From Alphaproteobacteria bacterium BRH_c36 (GTDB lineage: Bacteria > Pseudomonadota > Alphaproteobacteria > Rhizobiales > Hyphomicrobiaceae), in NCBI GenBank assembly GCA_001516065.1, contig LOEV01000075.1, positions 1 to 64,000 on the forward strand: 64,000 nt of DNA, written 5' to 3'. A program made the position numbers and the translations under genes. Positions 9,111 through 18,332 of this stretch are shown here, piece by piece. Below the pieces are notes generated by a model. It made no database searches, had not been told where the DNA came from, and saw only the letters and a program-made list of their open reading frames with translations. The stretch's first letter is position 1. Each line of letters begins with the position of its first letter.

Positions 9111-9838
9111 GTTGAGGCCTCCGCCTGAACGCCTGCTGCAAACATATAGCCGCGCTGCCGAACCGTCTTTATGATTTCCTCGGCATCGGTGTACACGGCA
9201 AGCTTGCGTCGAAGCCGCGCGATTTGCATGTCGATGCTTCGGTCGAATACGCCAGGTTGTCGCCCGCTCGTCAGATCGAGAAGTTGTTCTCGGCTCAAGA
9301 CAATTCCCGGTCGTTCTGCGAAGACCTGCAAGAGATCAAATTCACCGTCAGTGAGTGTGACCACTGAGCCATCAGGTGCGGTCAGCCGGCGCGAACGGCA
9401 ATCGAGCCTCCAGCCAAGGAATAAAAACACGTGCTCGCGCGTCTTTTCCGCCGATGGTGGTAGCGCTTGCGCTCGTCTCAGCACTGCACGGATACGTGCC
9501 ACGATTTCCTGAGGGTTGAACGGTTTGGCCACATAGTCGTCCGCACCGACCTCCAGCCCGACAATGCGGTCCGTGTCTGAGCCCAAGAGCGTGAGTAGGA
9601 TGACCGGAGTGTCGGATGTCTTGCGTAGATCCCGGCACAAGCTCAAGCCATCCTCGCCCGGCATGACCCGATCGAGAACAATGAGGTCAATCCGTGCCGT
9701 TTTCAGAACCTTGCGCATTTCCAGGCCGTCTGCGGCCGTATCCACCTGGAAACCGTTCTTGCGAAGGTGCCGTGCGACAAGCTCACGGATCTCCCGGTCA
9801 TCGTCGACCACCAGAATATGTGGCTCCATCGCACTCAA
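9107..9838 (-). CDS. OmpR-family response regulator
   Basis: 243 residues: a receiver domain with acidic pocket (VVDDD), phosphorylated Asp in IVLDRVMPGEDG and Lys in YVAKPF, then a winged-helix DNA-binding domain (LTDGEFDLLQVF...SREQLLDL...IDMQIARLRRKL). The start is a TTG at 9838 with an ideal AGGAGG 5 nt before it; ATG at 9829 is the alternative. The paired direct repeats TGTAAC upstream could be its own binding site. Confidence 0.9.
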   Translation of the reverse strand: MSAMEPHILVVDDDREIRELVARHLRKNGFQVDTAADGLEMRKVLKTARIDLIVLDRVMPGEDGLSLCRDLRKTSDTPVILLTLLGSDTDRIVGLEVGADDYVAKPFNPQEIVARIRAVLRRAQALPPSAEKTREHVFLFLGWRLDCRSRRLTAPDGSVVTLTDGEFDLLQVFAERPGIVLSREQLLDLTSGRQPGVFDRSIDMQIARLRRKLAVYTDAEEIIKTVRQRGYMFAAGVQAEAST

Positions 9839-9904
9839 TTTCTCCTCCTCGAACCTGCTAACGGCCGGTATACGCGGCTTTCAGTGCGTATCGAACAGCC
9901 ATTT

Positions 9905-9920
9905 TGTAACGGCGTGTAAC
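9905..9920. promoter_or_regulatory. Tandem TGTAAC boxes, likely response-regulator site
   Basis: TGTAAC at 9905-9910 and again at 9915-9920 give a 10-bp direct repeat, the spacing OmpR-family dimers use. The site lies between the divergent regulator gene (minus) and the 44-residue exported peptide gene (plus). Confidence 0.5.
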
Positions 9921-10047
9921 AATCTGCCGTTCTGTTGTTGGCGGTTACCATGCACTTCTGGCGCATTTCATTTTCTCCTCTATCTTAATTTCATCAGCGA
10001 CGCGAAACGCGATAGCGCTGAAAAGAACTAAACTTAGAAGTGGAGAA

Positions 10048-10182
10048 ATGGTCATGAAACAGTTTGCAATTATCGCGGCAATCATCGCGTCTCTCGGCGC
10101 AGTATCGGTCGCCCAGGCTCACACCGTCAATATCGAGAAGCCTTCGACGACACTTGATAGCCCAGTGTTCCAGGGCGACTAA
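10048..10182 (+). CDS. Short exported peptide, 44 aa
   Basis: ATG at 10048 (or in-frame ATG at 10054), preceded by AAGTGGAGAA, encodes a clear signal peptide (MKQFAIIAAIIASLGAVSVA-QA) and a mature tail of about 20 residues (HTVNIEKPSTTLDSPVFQGD). It is divergent from the two-component operon, with the tandem TGTAAC boxes between, and is followed at once by a perfect terminator. That makes it a genuine single-gene transcript, perhaps a target of the response regulator. Function unknown. Confidence 0.65.
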   Translation: MVMKQFAIIAAIIASLGAVSVAQAHTVNIEKPSTTLDSPVFQGD

Positions 10183-10204
10183 TCACGACAACGAATAAAT
10201 TGTT

Positions 10205-10241
10205 GGAGGCCAAGAGCCATGCACGGCTCTTGGCCTCCTCA
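10205..10241 (+). terminator. Strong intrinsic-type hairpin
   Basis: A perfect 14-bp stem (GGAGGCCAAGAGCC / GGCTCTTGGCCTCC) with a 6-nt loop lies 22 bp after the small peptide gene. It is symmetrical and could also stop minus-strand transcripts from the methyltransferase gene. Confidence 0.75.
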
Positions 10242-10301
10242 TTATGCAATGTCACAAAATCCGACAAATGTTCGCCGACACTGCCAAGCTCGGCAAGCAT
10301 T

Positions 10302-11051
10302 TTAATTTTTCCGCGATATAATCGCATGATAAGCATACCCACGATAAATCGACTCGAATTCGAAATTGAAATATTGTCCGTCCAGCCGCCGCCTTAGCTC
10401 AGCGTCCATATCCTTCTGCGGAAAAACCCCAAACTGCCTCAGCCACGTACGCAGAGCTGACCGAAAAAGCCTGGGTAAGCGCTCTTGCTCTCCGAAATCA
10501 ACGAGATGCAAAGAGCCGCCAGGCTTTACGGCGCGAAAAGATCTATCAAGCGCAAGCTCCCAGTCGGGAATAATGCACAGAGAGTAAGCGACAAACACTC
10601 GGTCAAAGCCATTCTGGCCAAATGTTTCAACGGGGTCGAACTTGGTCGCATCGGCTTGCGCGATTATCATCCGGTCGCTCAAGCTCTTTTTCTCGACGTT
10701 ACTTCTTGCAGTGATCAGCATCTGTTCAGACAGATCAAAACCGTAGCAATTAGCCTTGGGGAAGCTGATCGCAGTTCGGATCAAGTTTCGCGCTGTTCCG
10801 CATCCGACCTCAAGGACCGAGCCGTCGACAGGAACATCGAGCGAAGCGATCATATGGTCCCTGCCCAATAGATATGCTTTTCGAGTGACATCATAGAAGT
10901 ATCGCTGATAACGATACATCTCGTCCATTCGGTTCGTGTCGCTTGATATGCCTTGCATTGGTCTTGAATCCGCTAAAAAGTGTTCATTCCCAAACGATGA
11001 TGCACAGGCATCGGGCAATCCGTCGTTGACCGACATGCCGCAAGTTTCCAT
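10302..11051 (-). CDS. Class I SAM methyltransferase, BtaB-like
   Basis: Up to 249 residues. Motif I is VLEVGCGTARN, and motif II-like GFDLSEQML follows. The segment MDEMYRYQRYFYD...KAYLLGRD resembles BtaB, the N-methyltransferase of betaine-lipid (diacylglyceryl-trimethylhomoserine) synthesis. No btaA is nearby, so a lipid role is unproved. Start uncertain: MQGISSDTN (10958) is an alternative to 11051 and matches family length better. No clear ribosome site is seen. Confidence 0.6.
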   Translation of the reverse strand: METCGMSVNDGLPDACASSFGNEHFLADSRPMQGISSDTNRMDEMYRYQRYFYDVTRKAYLLGRDHMIASLDVPVDGSVLEVGCGTARNLIRTAISFPKANCYGFDLSEQMLITARSNVEKKSLSDRMIIAQADATKFDPVETFGQNGFDRVFVAYSLCIIPDWELALDRSFRAVKPGGSLHLVDFGEQERLPRLFRSALRTWLRQFGVFPQKDMDAELRRRLDGQYFNFEFESIYRGYAYHAIISRKN

Positions 11052-11191
11052 TGGCGTTGGAAAGATCCATATCTTTGAATTGTCCGTCGCCGTTGATCAT
11101 TTTATCAACTGATATTCACACCTGAAATATCTCTTTCCTCCTATCTGGGTCGCGTCATTTAGCGGCATTTGTTCAAATTTCAAGGTGCAAT

Positions 11192-12511
11192 TCAAGAATG
11201 ACTATGGGTTTCAGGTTGCCGCCCTTTTCTCAAGAATAGCCCCTCCAGAAGAAAGATCGCCACGATTGAGACGGCCGCGATAATGATGATCCATATATCG
11301 GAGTTCGCCTTGATCCACAGAAAGGCGCCGAGGGCGGTAAGATCAAGCGCAATAGCCGTCACAAGGACGGTCGCGTTCGCATCGATTTCTTCTCGCAGGT
11401 GCTTCAGCACACCCCAATGCACGGCGATATCCATGACGAGATAGTAGATCGCACCGAGTGACGCGATTCGACTGAGGTCGAAGAACGCTGCGAGAATGCT
11501 TGCAAGAACGACTGTGTAGACGAGCAGATGCCCCTGCAGCCGGCCGGTCATGCCGAAGTGCCTGTGGGGGATCAGCTTCATCTCTGTCAACATGGTGAGC
11601 ATGCGGGATACGGCAAACGTGCTGGCGATCAGCCCCGAAGCGGTCGCGATGATCGCGATGGCGATCGTAAATCCAACACCGTTCGTGCCCAGCGACGGCC
11701 GTGAGGCCTCCGCGAGCGAGTAGTTTTTAGCTGCAATGATCTCGTCAATCGTCAAGTTGTTCTGAACGGCGAGCGCCACAAGAAGATAGACGACGAGGCA
11801 TATGACGAGCGAAATCATGATGGCTCGTCCTACGTTCTTTGACGGGTTGACCAGTTCTCCGCCGCTATTGGTAATTGTCGTGAAGCCCTTATAGGCAAGG
11901 ATGGCGATTGCGACGCCCGCGATAAAGCCCTCGGGTGATGCCTCAAACCCGCTATCGGCAGGCAGAACGGCAGGAAAAGAGATCCCGGAGGCCCAAAGTG
12001 CAGCAACTGCAAAGATAACGATGCCACCGATCTTGATGGCTGCAGAGATACTGGAGATGCGTTCGACAACAGTATTTCCCGCAATGTTTATTAGGTAGGC
12101 GAACCCGATCAATGCGACCGCCAGAGCCGAAAGCAACACAGGCGACGGCTCGGCATCGAAAGCACGCATTGTGTAGGTCGCAAACGTCCGCGCCACCAGG
12201 CTTTCGTTGATGATCATCGAGCCTGCCATGAGAAGCGCACACGCGCCGGTCACAATCCCTGGCCCATATGCCTTCTGAAGGAACATCGCGATGCCGCCCG
12301 CGGAAGGGTAGGCAGCGGCCAGCTTGATGTAGGAATAGGCGCTGAAGGCACTCACTACGGCGGCCACGAGGAAGGCCATCGGCATAAGGGGACCCGCAAG
12401 TTCCGCCACCTGGCCTGTCAGTGCGAAAATGCCGGCGCCGATCATAACGCCAGTCCCCATCGCAACGGCGCCCTTGAGGGTCAAACTTCCTGCTTTGTAT
12501 TGATTGTCCAA
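11192..12511 (-). CDS. APC-family amino acid permease
   Basis: 439 residues with about 12 membrane segments. The N-terminus (LKGAVAMGTGVMIGAGIFALTG) carries the glycine-rich unwound helix typical of APC transporters such as YjeH/CAT types. C-terminal residues are charged and cytosolic. Substrate not readable. It is 95 bp downstream of the P-type ATPase gene on the same strand; a functional link to copper is not evident. Confidence 0.85.
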   Translation of the reverse strand: MDNQYKAGSLTLKGAVAMGTGVMIGAGIFALTGQVAELAGPLMPMAFLVAAVVSAFSAYSYIKLAAAYPSAGGIAMFLQKAYGPGIVTGACALLMAGSMIINESLVARTFATYTMRAFDAEPSPVLLSALAVALIGFAYLINIAGNTVVERISSISAAIKIGGIVIFAVAALWASGISFPAVLPADSGFEASPEGFIAGVAIAILAYKGFTTITNSGGELVNPSKNVGRAIMISLVICLVVYLLVALAVQNNLTIDEIIAAKNYSLAEASRPSLGTNGVGFTIAIAIIATASGLIASTFAVSRMLTMLTEMKLIPHRHFGMTGRLQGHLLVYTVVLASILAAFFDLSRIASLGAIYYLVMDIAVHWGVLKHLREEIDANATVLVTAIALDLTALGAFLWIKANSDIWIIIIAAVSIVAIFLLEGLFLRKGRQPETHSHS

Positions 12512-12606
12512 AATATGCTTCCCGTTCTGTGATGCGTCGACGAAGCCTCGTCGATCGCCCCGCCCGGGGGCGGAGCAACTGACCAGTGCCGACGTGGTCT
12601 ATCGGT

Positions 12607-14997
12607 TCATATCCGCACGGAGCGTAATCTCAGGGCATTCCCGATGACCGAGACCGAGCTCAAGCTCATGGCCGCGGCAGCGATAATCGGCGACAGGAGT
12701 AGACCAAAAACCGGATAGAGAACGCCCGCGGCAATTGGGACGCCAAGAGCGTTGTAGGCAAAGGCGAAGAACAGGTTCTGCTTGATGTTGGCCATAGTGG
12801 CCTGTGACAGCCTTCTGGCCCGCACCACTCCGCGCAGGTCACCCTTTACGAGCGTGATGCCTGCGCTTTCGATCGCGACGTCCGCCCCCGTCCCCATGGC
12901 GATGCCGACATCGGCCTGCGCCAATGCCGGTGCATCGTTGACGCCATCGCCAGCCATGGCAATCTTGAAACCGCTCCGCTGAAGTTCGCGAACGATCTCT
13001 GCCTTCTGATCGGGAAGAATGTCAGCTCGAACTTCGTCAATGCCAAGTCTGCCGGCGACGGCCATTGCCGTGCGGAAATTATCGCCCGTCACCATGACGA
13101 CCTTGAAGCCTTCGTCGTGCAGGGACCGAATGGCTTCAGCCGTCGTATCCTTGATAGGATCGGCGACTGCAACCAGGCCTGCCAACTTTCCATCGACCGC
13201 GACGAACATGGCGGTCTTGCCTTGATCGCGCAGGTCATCGGCCTTTTCTACGAGTTCGGCTTTTTCGACTCCAAGAGCCCCCATCATTGCGGCGTTGCCC
13301 AAAGCCACGTCGCGCCCGTCGATGCGTCCCTGCACGCCCTTGCCGGTAATCGCATTGAAGTCGGAGGCTTTGGCAATCTCGATGCCTTTCTCCTGCGCTC
13401 CCGACACAATAGCTTCAGCTAGCGGATGTTCGCTACCGCGCTCCAGGCTGGCTGCAAGGCCAAGAAGTTTTGTTTCTTCAAAACCGTTGACCGCGATGAC
13501 ATCGGTGAGTTTAGGCTTGCCGACGGTAAGTGTTCCGGTTTTATCGACGATCAAAGTGTCGACATCTGCGAACCGTTCCAGCATCTCCGCGTTCTTGATC
13601 AGCACGCCGGCCTGTGCACCACGTCCCGTTGCAACCATGATTGACATAGGCGTCGCAAGTCCGAGGGCGCACGGGCAGGCAATGATGAGAACCGATACTG
13701 CGGCGATGAATGCGTATGCGAGGGCCGGTGCCGGTCCCCATATCGACCAAGCAACGAAGGCTACAATCGCGACAAGCAGCACAGCGGGCACAAAATAGCT
13801 GGCGACGGTGTCGACCATCTTCTGGATGGGCGCGCGGCTGCGCTGCGCCTCGGCAACCATGTTGACGATCCGCGCCAGCATGGTGTCGCTTCCCACGCGC
13901 TCGGCTTGCATGACGAAAGAACCGGTTTGGTTGAGCGTGCCGCCGGTCACCGTATCCCCCGCGGTTTTCTCGACAGGAACCGGTTCGCCGGTGAGCATCG
14001 ATTCGTCGACCGACGAACGACCTTCGGAGACAATACCGTCCACGGGAATCGAGTCGCCTGGACGTACGCGGAGCCTATCTCCAGTCTGCACCTCATCGAG
14101 GGAGATCTCTTCGTCAGAGCCATCAGACCTAACGCGCAATGCCGTCTTCGGTGCGAGATCGAGAAGGGCACGTATGGCGCCTCCCGTACGCTCGCGCGCC
14201 CGCAGCTCCAGTACCTGTCCTAGGAGAACGAGCACGACAATCACGGCCGCGGCTTCGAAGTAGACAGCAACGGAGCCCTCCGGCCCTCGGAACGCGGTTG
14301 GAAAGATACCTGGCGCGATCGTCGCGACAACGCTGTAGAGATAGGCGGCACCCACTCCGATCCCGATCAGCGTCCACATGTTCAAGCTGCGGTTGATGAT
14401 CGAGTCCTTGCAGCGCACGAAGAAGGGCCAGGCGGCCCAAAGCACGACGGGCGTCGCCAGCGCGAACTCAATCCAGTCTGCAGTCCTCTCGCCGATCCAC
14501 TCGCGGATCGGAAGGCCCAGGTGCGGACCCATGGCCAAGACCAGGATCGGCAGTGTCAGAACGGCGCCTACAATCATTCTGTTCGTGAAGTCAACGAGCT
14601 CCAGGTTGGGACCTTCTTCGCCGGTCGGCACACCCATCGGTTCGAGCGCCATTCCGCAGATCGGGCACGTGCCAGGCCCCTCTTGCACGATCTCTGGATG
14701 CATTGGACACGTGTATTGCGTGCCCGCCGGCATCGGTTCTGGGGTTGTCGAGCCGTCGGCGTATTTGTCGGGGGCGGCCTCAAACTTGTCCTTGCAGCGT
14801 GCCGAACAGAAATAGACGTCCTGTCCGTCGTGTTGAGTTTTGTGCTCGGCCGTAGCAATGTTGACACGCATGCCGCAGACTGGATCAGTCGTCGTGGCGT
14901 CGCGACCGGGCTCGAGCACCGCGCCGCGGGCTTCTGAACTTCGTTGGTGTGAACCATGGTCGTGTCCTGGACTATCACAGCATGTCGACTTGTCCAT
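12607..14997 (-). CDS. copA: Copper-exporting P1B-type ATPase
   Basis: 796 residues. The N-terminus holds a Cys/His tail ([12 protein letters not shown]), a YHS-like metal domain (DPVCGM 39-44, CSARC 64-68) and a heavy-metal-binding domain (YTCPMHP...GTCPICGM 95-116) in place of the usual CXXC HMA domain. Core motifs: TGEP 336-339, the membrane metal site CPC 441-443, the phosphorylated Asp485 in DKTGT, and [10 protein letters not shown]. This matches Cu(I)/Ag(I) exporters. The SHOCT gene just upstream and the CueR-type site ahead of it suggest copper-induced expression. Confidence 0.93.
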   Translation of the reverse strand: MDKSTCCDSPGHDHGSHQRSSEARGAVLEPGRDATTTDPVCGMRVNIATAEHKTQHDGQDVYFCSARCKDKFEAAPDKYADGSTTPEPMPAGTQYTCPMHPEIVQEGPGTCPICGMALEPMGVPTGEEGPNLELVDFTNRMIVGAVLTLPILVLAMGPHLGLPIREWIGERTADWIEFALATPVVLWAAWPFFVRCKDSIINRSLNMWTLIGIGVGAAYLYSVVATIAPGIFPTAFRGPEGSVAVYFEAAAVIVVLVLLGQVLELRARERTGGAIRALLDLAPKTALRVRSDGSDEEISLDEVQTGDRLRVRPGDSIPVDGIVSEGRSSVDESMLTGEPVPVEKTAGDTVTGGTLNQTGSFVMQAERVGSDTMLARIVNMVAEAQRSRAPIQKMVDTVASYFVPAVLLVAIVAFVAWSIWGPAPALAYAFIAAVSVLIIACPCALGLATPMSIMVATGRGAQAGVLIKNAEMLERFADVDTLIVDKTGTLTVGKPKLTDVIAVNGFEETKLLGLAASLERGSEHPLAEAIVSGAQEKGIEIAKASDFNAITGKGVQGRIDGRDVALGNAAMMGALGVEKAELVEKADDLRDQGKTAMFVAVDGKLAGLVAVADPIKDTTAEAIRSLHDEGFKVVMVTGDNFRTAMAVAGRLGIDEVRADILPDQKAEIVRELQRSGFKIAMAGDGVNDAPALAQADVGIAMGTGADVAIESAGITLVKGDLRGVVRARRLSQATMANIKQNLFFAFAYNALGVPIAAGVLYPVFGLLLSPIIAAAAMSLSSVSVIGNALRLRSVRI

Positions 14998-15082
14998 TGA
15001 TCGCTCACTTTCTTCAATTTCAGTCGCTCAAATAGGCGCCAGCACAGTGGTTTGTTAAGCAGCGGTCGCGGAAACCCTTGGC

Positions 15083-15328
15083 CTAGCCGGAGTTGCGATC
15101 ATTGAGCGCATCGCGCCGTCGCTGATATTCCTCCTCGTCGATCTCACCGCTTGCGAACCGTTCATCGAGAATGGTGCGTGCATCGCGTGTAGATTTCGAC
15201 TGTACCGACGATCCGGAAGATCCACGCACAAGCCAGAAGACAAGAACGATCAAAAGGATCGGCAAACCCCACATCAGCAAAGGGCCAGACCACATTCCGC
15301 CCCAACCGTGCATCCATTCATTTCCATA
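15083..15328 (-). CDS. Small SHOCT-domain membrane protein
   Basis: 81 residues from MYGNEWMHGWGG, chosen because GGAG lies 8 nt before it. One membrane segment (LLMWGLPILLIVLVFWLV) is followed by a SHOCT motif (ARTILDERFASGEIDEEEYQRR). One of three such proteins in this window (also 29179 and 62110). SHOCT is a short oligomerisation motif; function here is unknown. First gene before copA on the minus strand. Confidence 0.8.
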   Translation of the reverse strand, partial: YGNEWMHGWGGMWSGPLLMWGLPILLIVLVFWLVRGSSGSSVQSKSTRDARTILDERFASGEIDEEEYQRRRDALNDRNSG

Positions 15329-15352
15329 CATGTCTTGAACTCCATTCCCGGC

Positions 15353-15383
15353 TTGACATTCCACCGACTGGAGGGCCTAGAAC
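15353..15383 (+). promoter_or_regulatory. CueR-type promoter for the 15617 gene
   Basis: TTGACA at 15353-15358, a 19-bp spacer holding TTCCACCGACTGGAGG, and TAGAAC at 15378-15383. The 19-bp spacer with a central near-palindrome is the mark of MerR-type activation. It faces the Cys-rich secreted protein gene. Confidence 0.65.
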
Positions 15384-15411
15384 GCCTTCTCTTTTATCGA
15401 ATGTGAACCCC

Positions 15412-15442
15412 TGCATGCCGCCTCCACCCGGTGGAAGGTCAA
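15412..15442 (-). promoter_or_regulatory. CueR-type operator toward SHOCT-copA
   Basis: On the minus strand TTGACC (15442-15437) is followed by TTCCACCGGGTGGAGG, a strong inverted repeat of the CueR kind. The -10 at 19 bp (CATGCA) is poor, so the operator is better supported than the exact promoter. It lies back to back with the plus-strand site at 15353. Confidence 0.6.
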
Positions 15443-15616
15443 GCCCTTTCGAGGTTAGCCCTTGCGACCAACTGAACCATTCCGCGCGAGATTCAATTGA
15501 ACGCGGAGAGCAGTGGCCCGTTCCAAGATTGGGCGTTGATATTTGTCAACGACAGTGCAAGTGAGCCATGACTTAATCTGCATTTGAACCGCATCAACTT
15601 AGGAGCACTGACTACG

Positions 15617-16144
15617 GTGTCGAGAGCGCTGTCAAAGCGTAAGGTGAGAATAACACCGTCGATCCTGATGGCGGTGTTGCTATCGGCTCTCTGGGCAACT
15701 CCGGCTGATGCCCATGCGGCGCACATGCATCAGTATTCCTCTGTGCCGTCTGTCGGAACTGCGATGAAACTGGGATCGCAAGCTTCACACCGAATGGCAT
15801 CCAACTCCGTTCAAATTATCTCCTACTTGGGTCAGCAAAGTTCCAGCGCTTCGGCCCCTTTGCCTGATGCAGCCCGACAATTGGTGTGGGCCAGATCGGC
15901 CGGCGTGCCGCGTTGCGGGGCGGCCTGCGGCGAGGGCTGCGTAGGATGTAACTGCGGCTCCTCCCAGGGCCCTTGCTCATTTGGCACCGCATGTTCTGCC
16001 GCATGCGCATCATTGCATGGCGCCATCGTTTCGCAAGAAGCGAGCGCATTTGGAATTTCCGAGGTCGTGCGGTTTCACCTTCCCAGTGCCGAGCGGACTA
16101 ACAGCCGGACGCTGACGCCAGAGCCGCCGCCGCCCAAGTGGTGA
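15617..16144 (+). CDS. Secreted Cys-rich protein, CopL-like
   Basis: 175 residues from GTG 15617 (AGGAG lies upstream; TTG 15584 would add 11 residues). Signal peptide ends ATPADA, followed by HAAHMHQ, then a cysteine-dense block (CGAACGEGCVGCNC...CSFGTACSAAC) and a Pro-rich end (LTPEPPPPKW). The HAAHAH-type start of the mature part matches the 6551 protein. It is driven by a CueR-type site and precedes the Spy-like gene. Likely periplasmic copper ligand or sensor; the function is inferred. Confidence 0.65.
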   Translation: MSRALSKRKVRITPSILMAVLLSALWATPADAHAAHMHQYSSVPSVGTAMKLGSQASHRMASNSVQIISYLGQQSSSASAPLPDAARQLVWARSAGVPRCGAACGEGCVGCNCGSSQGPCSFGTACSAACASLHGAIVSQEASAFGISEVVRFHLPSAERTNSRTLTPEPPPPKW

Positions 16145-16319
16145 GTGCAGCTAGAGCAACGTGTGACTCCCGCGCGCGGACTCACCTGCTCAGTAGAACC
16201 TTCGAAAACAACTGAATTCGCGATTTGGTCACGAGCTTCTAGCTCTTGGACCGCTTGGTCCCCATGCCGAATTCAGTTTGATACTCCAGCAAGATACCAA
16301 GATACCAAGGATATATGAA

Positions 16320-16961
16320 ATGAAACGTTCAACACTCGTGCTCATCGCCATGACAGCAGTCGGACTCGCATTCGGCAGCGGTGCCCATGCTCAGGGTTCA
16401 CACGAGGTACATCACCCGGGTGGCGCTGCGGCTGAAACCGCTCAAGCCCAAACCATGCCCATGGAAAAGGGAACGAAACCTTCGGAGATGCCTGGGGGCG
16501 GCATGATGGGTAAAGGCATGATGAAGGATGGCCAAATGGGCCCCGGCATGATGGGCAAAGGCATGATGGGCGGCATGGGCCGTGGCATGATGGGTGGAAA
16601 TTGCCCAATGATGGGCATGATGGCCGGTTCCGATGACCAGGAAACGCATGCTTCGGGGCGCATCGCATTTATCAAAGCCGAGCTCGGTATCACAGAAGGG
16701 CAGCAGCCGGTCTTCGATGGCTATGCCGCCGCGCTCAAGAAGAACCTCGATGGTATGCATGCTATGCGCGCGACCATGATGTCCTCAATGCAGTCGGGAA
16801 CTCCGGTCGAGCGACTCGAGGCGCATGTGAAGGCGATGGAGGGCCGGCTGGCATCGCTCAAGGAGGTTAAGCCATCGCTTGCGAGCCTCTATAATGCACT
16901 GGACGAGCAGCAGAAGCAGAAGGCTGACAAGATCCTGACGGGCATGGGCTGCATGATGTAA
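16320..16961 (+). CDS. Met-rich Spy/LTXXQ-like periplasmic protein
   Basis: 213 residues from ATG 16320 with AAGGA upstream. Signal peptide ends GAHAQ. The first half is a run of Met and Gly repeats (MMGKGMMKDG, MMGKGMMGGMG), a classic soft-metal ligand pattern. The second half is helical and Spy/CpxP-like (SGRIAFIKAELGITEGQQ, then FDGYAAALKKNLDGM). It ends KILTGMGCMM. Probably a periplasmic copper-binding chaperone. A decayed copy lies at 30519. Confidence 0.75.
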   Translation: MKRSTLVLIAMTAVGLAFGSGAHAQGSHEVHHPGGAAAETAQAQTMPMEKGTKPSEMPGGGMMGKGMMKDGQMGPGMMGKGMMGGMGRGMMGGNCPMMGMMAGSDDQETHASGRIAFIKAELGITEGQQPVFDGYAAALKKNLDGMHAMRATMMSSMQSGTPVERLEAHVKAMEGRLASLKEVKPSLASLYNALDEQQKQKADKILTGMGCMM

Positions 16962-16969
16962 TGCCCAGC

Positions 16970-16996
16970 AAGGGGAGGAAATTCGTTCCTCCCCTT
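16970..16996 (+). terminator. Perfect hairpin after the Spy-like gene
   Basis: AAGGGGAGGAA pairs perfectly with TTCCTCCCCTT around a 5-nt loop. It ends the Spy-like transcript and abuts the -35 box of the next CueR-type promoter, so the following gene gets its own start. Confidence 0.65.
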
Positions 16997-17025
16997 GACC
17001 TTCCAGTTGCTGGAATCCTTACGTC
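16995..17025 (+). promoter_or_regulatory. CueR-type promoter for the DUF5676 gene
   Basis: TTGACC, a 19-bp spacer with the perfect palindrome TTCCAGTTGCTGGAA, then TACGTC. This closely follows the E. coli copA promoter pattern. It is placed 61 bp before the ATG of the DUF5676 gene. Confidence 0.75.
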
Positions 17026-17086
17026 CTTTCCGCCGCGGTGTCGCGCGGAAATTTGGTATCAGCCCTTTCATAAAGGAGATGTTCAA

Positions 17087-17365
17087 ATGACAGGCTCTCG
17101 GGACTTTTCAAGGGTTAGCGTTAGGCAACTCGGACTTGCGCTCACAGCGTTCTTTGTTGCCACGTATATCCTTTGTATCGCCCTCGGTGTGATCGTGCCG
17201 GATTGGGAAATGCACAAACCCTGGCTGCAGTTTTTTCCCGGCTTCGAGTGGCTGACTTTGCAAGGGTTTCTGGTCGGTCTGGTCGAGTCGGTGATTTACG
17301 CGTGGTACATTGCTGTTCTATTCGGTTGGCTGTTCAACAACCTCGGCAGCCAGGCGCGGGCATAA
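17087..17365 (+). CDS. DUF5676-like small membrane protein
   Basis: 92 residues, AAAGGAG before the ATG. Two membrane helices (LGLALTAFFVATYILCIALG and FLVGLVESVIYAWYIAVLFG) flank the conserved loop PDWEMHKPWLQFFPGFEWL. Proteins of this family are often found with copper-resistance genes, but no activity is known. A pseudogene copy with two nonsense codons lies at 31105. Confidence 0.75.
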   Translation: MTGSRDFSRVSVRQLGLALTAFFVATYILCIALGVIVPDWEMHKPWLQFFPGFEWLTLQGFLVGLVESVIYAWYIAVLFGWLFNNLGSQARA

Positions 17366-17569
17366 GGCCGCTGACTTGCGCGTCGCGGACACGCTGCGGC
17401 GCGCATACATAAAAGCAAAGTGCCTAGTTGATCTTAGCAAATCAAAGTGCCGGAACTTTGTGACCTCGGTCTGGTTCAACTTGGAAGCACTTTGATATGG
17501 TGCAATTCCAACGCGAACAAAGCCAACCAAGAATTTTGGGGCCCAGTCATCCCTCACGATCCGGACACA

Positions 17570-18133
17570 ATGGCATTACTATCGTCAGCAGGTCACTGGC
17601 TCGTTGGTGCTTTCGTATTACCTGTGGCCGTTCTTATCGGCTTCGAGGCCAACGGCCGCCTAACAACAAGTCCATTGCGCTATTGCGTTCCTGCCCTGAT
17701 CATTTTGTCCGGCTTCGCACTCGCAGGTTACATCGTTTTCCACGCGGGATTAGATCGTGCACCCGAAATGCTGCAGTACGCGCTCGGTAGCGACAAGCAG
17801 ATCCAGCATTTTGTCATGGCGGCAGCCGTTGTCATCATTGGTGCCAGCGAGTGGCTCGCGAGAACTGCTCCGCGAAATACATCCCCTTGGCGATTCGTCT
17901 GGCCTACCGCGTACATGGCGACGGGGCTCGGTTTTATTTTTCATGTTCAAACTGGTCCCCAGGCCGAGGCTGTTTGGCACTATCACGCGCTACTTGGCAT
18001 CGTGATTCTGTCAGCATCGTTGGCTCGTCTCGGGCAAGTTTCGAAGCTGGTTGCCTGGCGTCCGTCAGGTTTGATTTTCGCCGGTCTTCTCGCGATCGAA
18101 GCCGGCATGCTGCTGGCTTTTCGTGCGCTTTGA
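17570..18133 (+). CDS. Integral membrane protein, unknown
   Basis: 187 residues from MALLSSAGHWLVGAF; a longer upstream frame is possible but lacks a ribosome site. About six membrane helices with His residues near helix ends (HWLV, VFHAG, QHFVMA, HYHALLG), a pattern seen in copper- or haem-handling membrane proteins. No family recognised. It sits within the copper cluster, in the same direction as its neighbours. Confidence 0.6.
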   Translation: MALLSSAGHWLVGAFVLPVAVLIGFEANGRLTTSPLRYCVPALIILSGFALAGYIVFHAGLDRAPEMLQYALGSDKQIQHFVMAAAVVIIGASEWLARTAPRNTSPWRFVWPTAYMATGLGFIFHVQTGPQAEAVWHYHALLGIVILSASLARLGQVSKLVAWRPSGLIFAGLLAIEAGMLLAFRAL

Positions 18134-18332
18134 TCCGCATGGCAATCAACTTGATTTTCGCTCTTGAATCCCTTCGTTGTGAGGCTTTCGAACGGCAAAT
18201 AAGCAATTGGCAGGCATCGAGATATCTGCCCGAGCCCCACGCCGTACCGTAAAGTTCTAGGTCTGCCTGAGGAACTCCCACTGTTCTCTCGCGTTTGTTG
18301 ATCACCCAGTACAAGCCTCAAAGGAGTCAGCA

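Noticed and set aside
15493..15800. Small minus-strand frames upstream of the Cys-rich gene
   Set aside because: Overlap the signal peptide of the 15617 gene antisense and have no ribosome sites.
16342..16760. Met/Pro/His-rich minus-strand frames
   Set aside because: Reverse reading of the Met/Gly repeats of the Spy-like protein.
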